Below, in pieces: positions 56,975 through 64,000 of a stretch of 64,000 nt of DNA. Origin of the DNA: Bacillus sp. 2205SS5-2 (GTDB taxonomy: Bacteria > Bacillota > Bacilli > Bacillales > Bacillaceae_K). A program made the translations under genes and the position numbers. The stretch is taken from contig NZ_JAYKTS010000001.1 of NCBI RefSeq assembly GCF_037024155.1, positions 62,001 to 126,000 on the forward strand. Direction: 5' to 3'. Positions within the stretch are counted from its first letter, which is position 1. Each line of letters starts with the position of its first letter. The notes under the pieces were generated by a model. It was not told where the DNA came from, ran no database searches, and was given only the letters and a program-made list of their open reading frames with translations.

Positions 56975-58135
56975 ATGGAAATTAAAGAGGTTCAGAGTCC
57001 ATTTTACGGCCAAAACAGCGATAACGAGTTATATGAAACAATTAAATCGAGGGGTACACCGATCATTGAAACTGACAATGACGGGGTTTATATCCATTTT
57101 ATATATTTTGGGAATCAAGGGACAAATTCGGTTCATATTTTAGGAAGTTTCCCGGGATGGGAGTTAGAGAAGGGTGAAATGGTTAAGTTAGAGGGCTCCC
57201 ATATTTGGGTAAAATCCTTTAAAATAAGTCATCCTCTAGCTAGCACCTATTATTTTTCCGTCAATGATAACTATGGAGACAATTGGGGAGAACGCTTTAA
57301 ACATTTTGTGACAGATCCGTTAAACCCTAGTAAAATGATTTTTTCTGAATCACCAACCGACAAACAAAAAAATAATACTGAGTTGTCTTACTTGACTTTC
57401 AACGAAGCTATTCATTCTGTGGATTTCCCTTCTAAGAACCCTAATATTGTGAAACACACCTTCACCAGTGAGCGATTAAATAATCAGCGAAACCTTTGGA
57501 GCTATGATCCTATTAAAAACGTTGATACACCGAAGAATCTACTAATTATTTTTGATGGGTCTCAATATACAGAAGCTGTTCCTGTTGCCAATATGATTGA
57601 TTATTTGCATGAAGAGGGCAAACTATCTCCAACAATAATGGTTGGTGTAGATAGTCCTGATCGTTCTAATGAATTTAATGGGAATAACTCGTTTAATGCA
57701 TTTTTAACCCAAGAATTACTCCCTTGGATTCAAAGTAACTTCAATGTTAGCCATAACCCTCAACAAACCGCTTTATGCGGGGCAAGCCTGGGTGGTTTGG
57801 CATCCTTTTATGCTGCAGTCCATCATCCAGATCTTTTTGGAAAAGTCCTTTCACAATCAGGTTCTTTTAACCGAAAAAAAACAGGAGAATACCACGACAA
57901 GTATTGGTCGGTTGATTATCTAGAGTCCATACCTAGACTACCAATTCGTATCTATATGAATGCAGGGCGACTTGAAATGGAGGACTTGCAAAAAGCGAAT
58001 TTAATCACTTACCAAACACTTATGAATAAGGGTTACGACGTAAAATATGATGTATTTAGCGGAGGCCACGATGTTCTCTGGTGGCGTGAAACGTTTCTGG
58101 CTGGCTTGGAGTATTTATTTTGTGTAAATGAATGA
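56975..58135 (+). CDS. Enterochelin esterase (Fes)-like alpha/beta hydrolase
   Basis: 386 residues. The N-terminal 130 residues resemble the beta-sandwich of Fes (FIYFGNQGTNSVHILGSFPG, later YYFSVNDNYGDNWGERFKHF). The catalytic alpha/beta domain has the nucleophile elbow CGASLGGLASFYAAVHHPDL and the histidine in GGHDVLWWRE. Fes-type enzymes hydrolyse ferric triscatecholate trilactones to release iron. AGAGGGG precedes the ATG. It stands alone, in a decayed region, without a catecholate importer in the window. A weak Fur-like site (TGAGAGTAATTATTT) ends about 20 bases upstream. Confidence 0.8.
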   Translation: MEIKEVQSPFYGQNSDNELYETIKSRGTPIIETDNDGVYIHFIYFGNQGTNSVHILGSFPGWELEKGEMVKLEGSHIWVKSFKISHPLASTYYFSVNDNYGDNWGERFKHFVTDPLNPSKMIFSESPTDKQKNNTELSYLTFNEAIHSVDFPSKNPNIVKHTFTSERLNNQRNLWSYDPIKNVDTPKNLLIIFDGSQYTEAVPVANMIDYLHEEGKLSPTIMVGVDSPDRSNEFNGNNSFNAFLTQELLPWIQSNFNVSHNPQQTALCGASLGGLASFYAAVHHPDLFGKVLSQSGSFNRKKTGEYHDKYWSVDYLESIPRLPIRIYMNAGRLEMEDLQKANLITYQTLMNKGYDVKYDVFSGGHDVLWWRETFLAGLEYLFCVNE

Positions 58136-58201
58136 TCACATGATGGCTTGGGATGTTACAACGTTATTTTATTCAAGAAAATGGCGCTTTATGAAGTAAC
58201 T

Positions 58202-58240
58202 AAAGCCTAATTTCTCACACGGAGAAATTAGGCTTTTTAT
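58202..58240 (+). terminator. Terminator of the Fes-like gene
   Basis: Perfect 15-bp arms AAAGCCTAATTTCTC and GAGAAATTAGGCTTT around ACACG, then TTAT. It overlaps the end of the remnant on the other strand. Confidence 0.88.
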
Positions 58241-58442
58241 ATTTGGATTTCCTTAACGTTGTAAATCCGCATTTTCCTGACGCTACCCCTTCTATAAATT
58301 GTGCGACATCTATCCAAAGATTATTAGTTAAGTATTGATAAATACTTGAATCCGGATCATCATTAAAATCACCACATAGAATCTCATACGGTTTAGCAGT
58401 ATTCTCTTCAAAAATCCAATCGTGTACTGAGTTGATAAACAC
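58215..58442 (-). pseudogene. Fragment of an endonuclease/exonuclease/phosphatase-family protein
   Basis: 75 codons with EILCGDFNDDPDSSIYQYL, the GDFN metal-site motif of the EEP superfamily, followed by a short diverged tail. The rest of the domain on either side is missing, and the frame runs through the terminator of the neighbouring gene. A non-functional remnant. Confidence 0.6.
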
Positions 58443-58510
58443 CTGTTACATGGAACAAGTAAATAGCTGTTAACCTTTCTCTTCAAATAATTCTCTTTTA
58501 GCTACTTGTT

Positions 58511-58867
58511 CTAATGTTTCCTCAGCCTCTTAATTGCCAGGGAATGGGAATTTAATTGCCCACACCATGAATCCCTAGAACGATTTTTAATTTTGTCTGT
58601 TGCCAATGCCACAACCGCACGACCTACATACGCTGTTGTTTCGGTTGTTCCATCCTCTGGTCCAAAACCTGAATCTCTAACTCTTTCTGTCCTCATCCAA
58701 CCTGGGCAAACTGCAAGTGCTGACACGTTGAAGTCTTTTAATTCCCTTGCCATTCCAAGTGTCGTACGATTGATAGCATTCATAGCTAAATCATAATATA
58801 AATTACCAGAAATCTGATCCTTGATAAATAATGTCACGTTAATAAAAATATAAAAAGCAAGTGACAC
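58511..58867 (-). pseudogene. C-terminal fragment of a short-chain dehydrogenase/reductase
   Basis: The segment YDLAMNAINRTTLGMARELK, VSALAVCPGWMRTERV and ETTAYVGRAVVALATD is the second half of an SDR enzyme (the PGW motif after strand 6). The YxxxK catalytic pair is changed and the Rossmann GxxxGxG half is missing. The end is out of frame. A remnant. Confidence 0.65.
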
Positions 58868-58875
58868 CCATCAAA

Positions 58876-59697
58876 TTAATAAGTTTGTTGAATGCTATTG
58901 CAATGTTGAATCAAATACTTAGAAAAGCTCAAGGTTTCGTTAATTCGTTTCTCATCAGAATTGAAAACGGTTTCATTTATTTTCCTTCGAATATTTAAAG
59001 CTTCATTGATTATGTTATGCCATTCTCTTGGAAGATTTAACAAGCCATATTCACCTGCTTCAAACTTTGAAATTATACTTAATTCCTTTAAGGTGTAGAA
59101 TTGACGCAACAATCCTAGAACGGTCCATTCAACTTCTTCATCGATATCTGTGGTTGGCAAGTTTTTTATTTGTTCTATTGAATTCTCAATTTTTATGACC
59201 CTGCCTGCCCAGTAAGAATTCATATTTTCTAATACATACGAAGTTAGTAAGTTGGAACTAATATTAAAAGATCTTTCTGTTATATCTGAACCTAGTAAAC
59301 TTATTCCTTTCTTTTTTAAGAGCCACCATGTAATTGGATTAAAATGCGTATAAAATCCTATCTTGCCTCCATTATAGTAAGGGAGGGATGTATTATCGGT
59401 AGGACGTAGTTCCCCTAAATCTTCCCAAACAATAAACAAACCGTCCATCTCGGGTTTAACAAATTTGTCGGCAATCACCTTATGAATATCTGTTAGTATT
59501 TGAATCTCTTTTTCTGTTAAGCGATTTTTTGTTATAACAACAAAATCTATATCGCTTGAATCATAAATATAAGCATCAAGTACAATTGAACCGTGTAAAT
59601 ATAATCCCTCTAGCTGATTCGGTAATCTTTCTGTCCAAAGACTTATATACTCATTTAAGACCTCATAAATTGAACTATGTAATTCGATGATAATCAA
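58876..59697 (-). CDS. AadA/ANT(9)-like nucleotidyltransferase (DUF4111)
   Basis: About 273 residues. The nucleotidyltransferase motif LHGSIVLDAYIYDSSDIDFVV (in part; GS at about 36 and the DID metal ligands at about 49-51) is intact. The C-terminal helical domain (WTVLGLLRQFYTLKELSIIS) resembles aminoglycoside adenylyltransferases. It may adenylylate an aminoglycoside such as streptomycin or spectinomycin, but many chromosomal homologues have no known substrate. The start is unclear: AGGAG directly abuts TTG 59697, so translation may begin a few codons later. Confidence 0.75.
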   Translation of the reverse strand: MIIIELHSSIYEVLNEYISLWTERLPNQLEGLYLHGSIVLDAYIYDSSDIDFVVITKNRLTEKEIQILTDIHKVIADKFVKPEMDGLFIVWEDLGELRPTDNTSLPYYNGGKIGFYTHFNPITWWLLKKKGISLLGSDITERSFNISSNLLTSYVLENMNSYWAGRVIKIENSIEQIKNLPTTDIDEEVEWTVLGLLRQFYTLKELSIISKFEAGEYGLLNLPREWHNIINEALNIRRKINETVFNSDEKRINETLSFSKYLIQHCNSIQQTY

Positions 59698-60410
59698 CTC
59701 CTGACTAAAGTTAATTTATTTTTATTGTTTTGGAATGATACTTAGACGAAGTTAAAGTATTTTAAGTTTCCAATATTCCATTTCATTGACCAATAATTAA
59801 AGAAGGAAATAGTCAGAGATCATCGGCTGATCTTCCGTTATTACCCGCATTTGTTGAATAATGTTTAATATGTTTTTCACTTGAAAAAGGGTTAACCTTG
59901 AATGACGTCAATTATCTAATCTTCTGTTATTGCCTCTTTTATGGAATTAGAGAAGACTTAAAACTATGGTTCCAAAGGTTCCAACCTGATAATTTTTAAT
60001 TTCTGTTTTTTGTTTGTGTCCCTTCTTTCTGTACAAGCGTTGCACTCTTTTGAGCTTTTGATTTATATTTAGCTTGTTAGGGTCAACGATAATACAAGCA
60101 AACAAAATTATATAGAAACAATACTAACAGATTGAAAGCTCATTATGACTTTATTATATTTTGTGTCCATACAATCCTTCGCACTCACATATCTATTTTA
60201 TGTTTCCAAAAGTATCGTATCTCAATTACAATTCCTTTGTAATAAATTTTGAATCCAATTTTTGATGTTTCGTTTGGTGGTGATGATAACTGCAATCCTT
60301 TTATGTCAGTAGAAAACATTGTAAGTAGTTTAACATCAAATTCTAAACTCTTTTTCCTTTAATATTTTTGCTATCTGCCGTTTCTATATTTAAGTAATCT
60401 TGTGTGTTTC
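59698..60410. other. Intergenic stretch, possibly holding a small decayed frame
   Basis: About 710 bp. On the minus strand around 60190-60350 a frame reads SLEFDVKLLTMFSTDIKGLQ and later KIYYKGIVIEIRYFW, protein-like but without start or family. It may be a relative of the remnant at 56140-56602. Nothing else is supported. Confidence 0.4.
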
Positions 60411-60980
60411 TTACAATCTATTCATCATTTTCATATATTGATAAAGAATAAATACAACGAAAGCAATCAAAATGATGTTGCTTTTTACATCGGATTTCGG
60501 GAGTCCTAAGTATGATTTTCCAAGAAAGTGGACATCCATATAATTTGATTTATTAGGGCGCCGTCTATTTATGTAAACATCCACCTGAGCAGGAAGTTGA
60601 CCGGAAGGGTTCTTCCAAATATTTTGACTAATAAACTCATACTTTTCGAATGTGGTCGGATCCGTCCACATTGCTACTATTTGATATGGGGACTGCCCCG
60701 TACTCGTATTCCTAGCTCCAAACCCTTTTAACTTAATACCATAATTAATCGTTACACCTGTCACGTCTGCTACTATATGTTTTCCAGTTAACATCATGGA
60801 TTTTCTTTTTATTTCCAAATACCTTTTATAAAGAAATGGCCCTAAGATCAAACTAGCTCCACCTACAGCGAATATAACTCCCATTTTAAACAGAAAGCCT
60901 GAAACTGTTCCCATACCTGATGAATGACGGATATAATATATACCAAGAAACATGAAGACCAGTCCTAAAATGTTAAACAT
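60411..60980 (-). CDS. Membrane protein of unknown function (DUF3592-like)
   Basis: 189 residues. Two N-terminal helices (FNILGLVFMFLGIYYI and GVIFAVGGASLILGPFLY), a beta-rich soluble part (GKHIVADVTGVTINYG, YQIVAMWTDP, VDVYINRRRPNKSNY) and a C-terminal helix (IILIAFVVFILYQYM). The layout and the VDVYI..P pattern recall DUF3592 proteins. AGGAGATT precedes the ATG. No partner genes. Confidence 0.65.
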   Translation of the reverse strand: MFNILGLVFMFLGIYYIRHSSGMGTVSGFLFKMGVIFAVGGASLILGPFLYKRYLEIKRKSMMLTGKHIVADVTGVTINYGIKLKGFGARNTSTGQSPYQIVAMWTDPTTFEKYEFISQNIWKNPSGQLPAQVDVYINRRRPNKSNYMDVHFLGKSYLGLPKSDVKSNIILIAFVVFILYQYMKMMNRL

Positions 60981-61456
60981 CTTTTAATCTCCTCAACTTT
61001 TAAAATTATGTAAAATAATATACTTCGAGAATAATATAAAAAGAAATGTGTACTCTTATTACCGTTACCCACCTCAAGAGATACTTTTCTGACCATTTTT
61101 TTAACTAATCTATTCAATTCTATAAGTATATCCTTGCACCCTACACTTCAATAACGGTTAAACCGATGGAAAGCCACCAGTTAAACCCTCATTTTTTCCG
61201 GCATTAGTATATTTCCTTTTTCAATTCCCACTGTAGGGCTCGTTTTTCATGATACAGCTCTGAAGCTATTTCATCAAAATCTTTCTAGCCTACATGCTCC
61301 TTTTTTAACCCACTCATTTATGCCAAGAAAATTCCACATCAACAACCTTGCTTTTAAACGCAAAGAAGAGCGCTGATCTTATTACAGGTGAACGCCAAAT
61401 TGTCGAGTAACTTTAGCCGAATAAATTTTAAATGTTACTCCGTTTCTCAGAGTTTA
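60981..61456. other. Intergenic stretch without a recognisable gene
   Basis: AT-rich, no supported open frame, no copy of the repeat families and no strong hairpin. Confidence 0.5.
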
Positions 61457-61690
61457 TCAATTGTTAAATACCTTCTCCTGTTCTTTCTTTTCTTTACTAT
61501 ACGTAATATATAATTCATGAATCAAGTTAATCTCATCAATATAAACTATTTCGTTATTTATTTCTTTCCTAATGACTTTATCAGCATGTTTCTTTTTTTC
61601 TTCTTTTAATAAGAAAAAAGTACTTCCTCCAGAAACATAAATAAAAGTAGTTTTTTCAATAACTTTGTCGATATCTTATCTTGTGCTCTA
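61457..61690 (-). pseudogene. Decayed peptidase E (S51 family)-like fragment
   Basis: On the minus strand: TTFIYVSGGSTFFLLKEEKK, ADKVIRKEINNEIVYIDEIN. This matches the IYVGGGNTFFLL...ADKIIxEEI stretch of S51 peptidase E-like proteins, but the SAGS nucleophile motif is gone and a TAA lies just upstream in frame. Non-functional remnant. I see no supported gene from 61691 to 62077 either. Confidence 0.55.
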
Positions 61691-62077
61691 AATATAACAA
61701 GTAAAAAATATTCATACCCCAATTTTAATGACTACTTAAGTCATAATCTATGTGATGTGTAACTTCATCCTCTAGGCTTGCCATAGAAATAAAGGTGACA
61801 CGTTTATTTTGAAGACGTTATCCAACAAATTTTTAAAAAAATAAATATATCAATAATATCAGATAAAAGAGTGTGGATTATGGTTCTTGCGTTGTTCCTA
61901 ATATCGGACACTCCTTCTTTTCCCCAACCATCCAGTCCATGTATCAGTACGGCAGATAAGGTGATAGCGATTACATTTCAAAGAATAATATCAAACGTGG
62001 AGGCATGATATTGAAAGGAATAGTCTTTTATATACCTATCTATATGGAAGATAACAGTTCTTCGGTACAGCTAGAGG

Positions 62078-63877
62078 TTATCTTTTTATGCTATCATCGT
62101 TTATCCAATTTAGGTATTTCAAACTATCCCTCATAACAGGTTTAAACACTTTTGAAACAGGTATAGATCCAGTTTCTGTTGGTGGTAAACTTGGTTCTTC
62201 CACTCCTACATAAACAATCAATTCGGGATCATCAGCTGGAGCCATTCCCAAGAAGGAAAACAAATATTCATTGGAAGCAGTTAAATATCCTCCTCCGTTT
62301 GGGTCTGGTATTTGGGCAGTGCCTGATTTACCAGATACTTGATAGTCATTTAATTGAAATTTCCTCCCTGTTCCTATATCGGATGTGACGGTTGAAGTCA
62401 AATACTCACGCGTTTTATCGGCAGCTTCTTTGGTGATAGGAGATCGTATGACCTCTGGTTGAAATTGTTTAACAACCCTGTTTGAATCGCTATCTACTAT
62501 TTTTGAAACTACATAGGGTTTCATCATTTTACCGTCATTGGCAATCGCTGATTCTGCTTGAATCATTTGAAGTGCTGTCACGGTACTCCCTTGACCAAAT
62601 ATTGTAGTAGCTCTTTCAATTGGATTGTTATATTGAAGTATTCCTTCAGCTTCATTATGAAGATTAATCCCTGTTTTATGACCAAATCCAAGTGATTTTA
62701 AATAGTTTAAGTAGTTTTCCGTACCAATTTTCCTTAGCAGATTAATAAATGCTACATTTGAGGACCGTTGTAGTCCCTCTAAATATGAAATAGTCCCCCA
62801 TCCCTTACCTCCATTCCAATCCCTTATTGGTGTAGGGTAGCCTTTTACAAATGACTGACCAGATTTATAAAACTCTTTCGGATCAAATACCATTCGATCA
62901 ACTGCAGCAGCTAAAGAGAATGATTTCATAGTTGATCCTGGTTCGAAAGATGTTTCAACTATAAAGTTAGACCAACTGTCATCAATCCCTTCTTTTGTAT
63001 CATTATTGAACGATGGCCTCTGTGCCATAGCCAATATTTCTCCCGTTTTGGGGTTAGATACAATAGCAAACATTTTTCTAGGGTGATATTCGTTTTCAAC
63101 TGAATTCAATGCATTTTCTAAAATTTTTTGGATATTTCCATCTATCGTTAAATAAACATCATCACCATTATTTGGTGGGTTGATCGTCTTTTCTGAATTC
63201 GGTAATACATACCCCCAAAAGTCACTTTCATACCTCAAATGACCATCTATACCAGTAAGGATTTTATTTAAATTTTTTTCAATTCCCATTATCCCTTCAG
63301 TGATTGTATTGCCATTCCTTCTCACATCTTCTTGAACAAGTCCGATTGTATGAGAAGCAAACATCCCTTTTGGATAGGATCGTCTATTAGTAGGCAAAAA
63401 CGTAATTCCAGGTAAATTTTCCCTTTCTATATTTTCTTTCATTTGATTTGTAATTCCGTTTCCTCCAGCTCCCAGCTCAACTTGAAATTTCCCTTTTTTG
63501 TTTAATAGTTTGTAAATTTCAGTCTTTTCTAAAGCGATATATTTAGACAACACATCAGCCGTCATTTTCTTGTTGACAACATGGTTGGGATTTTTAGGGT
63601 TGGATGTTACTGACTCTGATAAAATCGCTATTATTTTATATGAAGGAGTGTCTTTTGCTAAAACATGATCGTTTCGATCAAATATAGTTCCTCTATTTGC
63701 CTTTAATTTTTGATTCTTTAAATATTTACTCGAAGCTTCTGCAACTAAATTTTTCCCTTCTATTTCTCCTGTTACTTGTATATAAAGAAAACGAACAAAT
63801 ACAATAGAAAATAGGAGTAAAAATGTACAGAACAAAACGGCACTTGCCCGATTCATATTTGCCGGTTTTTTATTCAT
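62078..63877 (-). CDS. Class B penicillin-binding protein (PBP2B/SpoVD-like, without PASTA)
   Basis: 599 residues with an N-terminal anchor (AVLFCTFLLLFSIVFVRFLY), a dimerisation domain starting KANRGTIFDRNDHVLA, and a transpeptidase domain with S-x-x-K in EPGSTMKSF (about 315), SSN in RSSNVAF and KSG in SGKSGTAQ. It cross-links peptidoglycan outside the membrane. PBP2B and SpoVD carry C-terminal PASTA domains and lie in the dcw cluster; this one ends right after the transpeptidase domain and stands alone, so it is an accessory paralogue. Low-affinity PBPs of this kind can confer beta-lactam tolerance; not demonstrable here. The window ends 123 bases upstream. Confidence 0.9.
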   Translation of the reverse strand: MNKKPANMNRASAVLFCTFLLLFSIVFVRFLYIQVTGEIEGKNLVAEASSKYLKNQKLKANRGTIFDRNDHVLAKDTPSYKIIAILSESVTSNPKNPNHVVNKKMTADVLSKYIALEKTEIYKLLNKKGKFQVELGAGGNGITNQMKENIERENLPGITFLPTNRRSYPKGMFASHTIGLVQEDVRRNGNTITEGIMGIEKNLNKILTGIDGHLRYESDFWGYVLPNSEKTINPPNNGDDVYLTIDGNIQKILENALNSVENEYHPRKMFAIVSNPKTGEILAMAQRPSFNNDTKEGIDDSWSNFIVETSFEPGSTMKSFSLAAAVDRMVFDPKEFYKSGQSFVKGYPTPIRDWNGGKGWGTISYLEGLQRSSNVAFINLLRKIGTENYLNYLKSLGFGHKTGINLHNEAEGILQYNNPIERATTIFGQGSTVTALQMIQAESAIANDGKMMKPYVVSKIVDSDSNRVVKQFQPEVIRSPITKEAADKTREYLTSTVTSDIGTGRKFQLNDYQVSGKSGTAQIPDPNGGGYLTASNEYLFSFLGMAPADDPELIVYVGVEEPSLPPTETGSIPVSKVFKPVMRDSLKYLNWINDDSIKR

Positions 63878-64000
63878 TTAATTCACAACCTTAACCTCTT
63901 GTTTTTTCACACTAAGCTTTTACATATAGCCATTCATCGAGTTGATCATCCCTTCCCCCTCCCAAAAAAGAATAAATTATTTTTTAAAATACCTCACCTC

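Overview
The window is AT-rich chromosomal DNA of an endospore-forming Bacillaceae (Bacillus-like) bacterium. Small acid-soluble spore proteins (SspP, SspN, Tlp), the B. subtilis-type string citB / sspN / tlp / yneP / yneR / plsY / yneT / parE / parC, a HutP-controlled histidine operon and strong AGGAGG ribosome binding sites all point there. The B. subtilis order is recognisable but has been opened up by extra genes: a GH64 glucanase, a second L31, an NCS2 permease and a compatible-solute ABC transporter.

Layout. 1-7.9 kb: a carboxylate siderophore locus (MFS exporter end, IucA/IucC synthetase, PLP racemase; the order resembles staphyloferrin A sfaABC) followed by a Fur-box-preceded iron-siderophore ABC importer. 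8.5-15.8 kb: hutP, antiterminator, hutH, hutU, then about 1.25 kb of stacked repeats, hutI, hutG. 16.5-19.2 kb: a one-piece sigma/anti-sigma membrane protein and a decayed partial copy of its C-terminal part. 19.4-20.7 kb: an Rrf2 regulator and a nitroreductase with palindromes over its promoter. 21-31.5 kb: Hsp20-like protein, sspP, citB, GH64 glucanase, fbpB-like gene, sspN, tlp, thioesterase, HesB-like yneR. 32-46 kb: membrane protein, CapA, plsY, a tandem repeat array, rpmE2, NCS2 permease, Opu-type transporter, yneT, and parE/parC behind a LexA box. 46.5-55.3 kb: PAS histidine kinase behind a foldable leader, secreted protein, NUDIX hydrolase, an MFS gene with an ArsR-rhodanese regulator, and the divergent citR/citA pair. 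55.3-62 kb: a zone of decay (resolvase end, EEP, SDR, peptidase E and unknown remnants) around a Fes-like esterase and an AadA-like nucleotidyltransferase. 62-64 kb: a class B penicillin-binding protein.

The most striking feature is a dense family of about 110-185 bp non-coding elements (roughly 28 full or decayed copies, mainly 3-51 kb). They have imperfect inverted ends (AGGCTGTTTTCGC... / ...CGAAAAGAGCCT), at least two interior types sharing those ends, and in many copies exact 6-bp target duplications. Two copies sit nested inside older copies with clean duplications. A second family (about 118-120 bp, CAGCTGCAGTGGCTAG... / ...CCACTTCCGCTTTTC) occurs as a four-unit tandem array and is inserted in two of the first elements at the same internal site. 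These elements lie in operons and leaders (siderophore importer, hut operon), so they probably shape transcript ends there.

I see no rRNA, tRNA, CRISPR or intact transposase gene. The best candidates for something new are the repeat system, the sigma/anti-sigma fusion, the three-hairpin leader before the kinase, and the ArsR-rhodanese/MFS unit.
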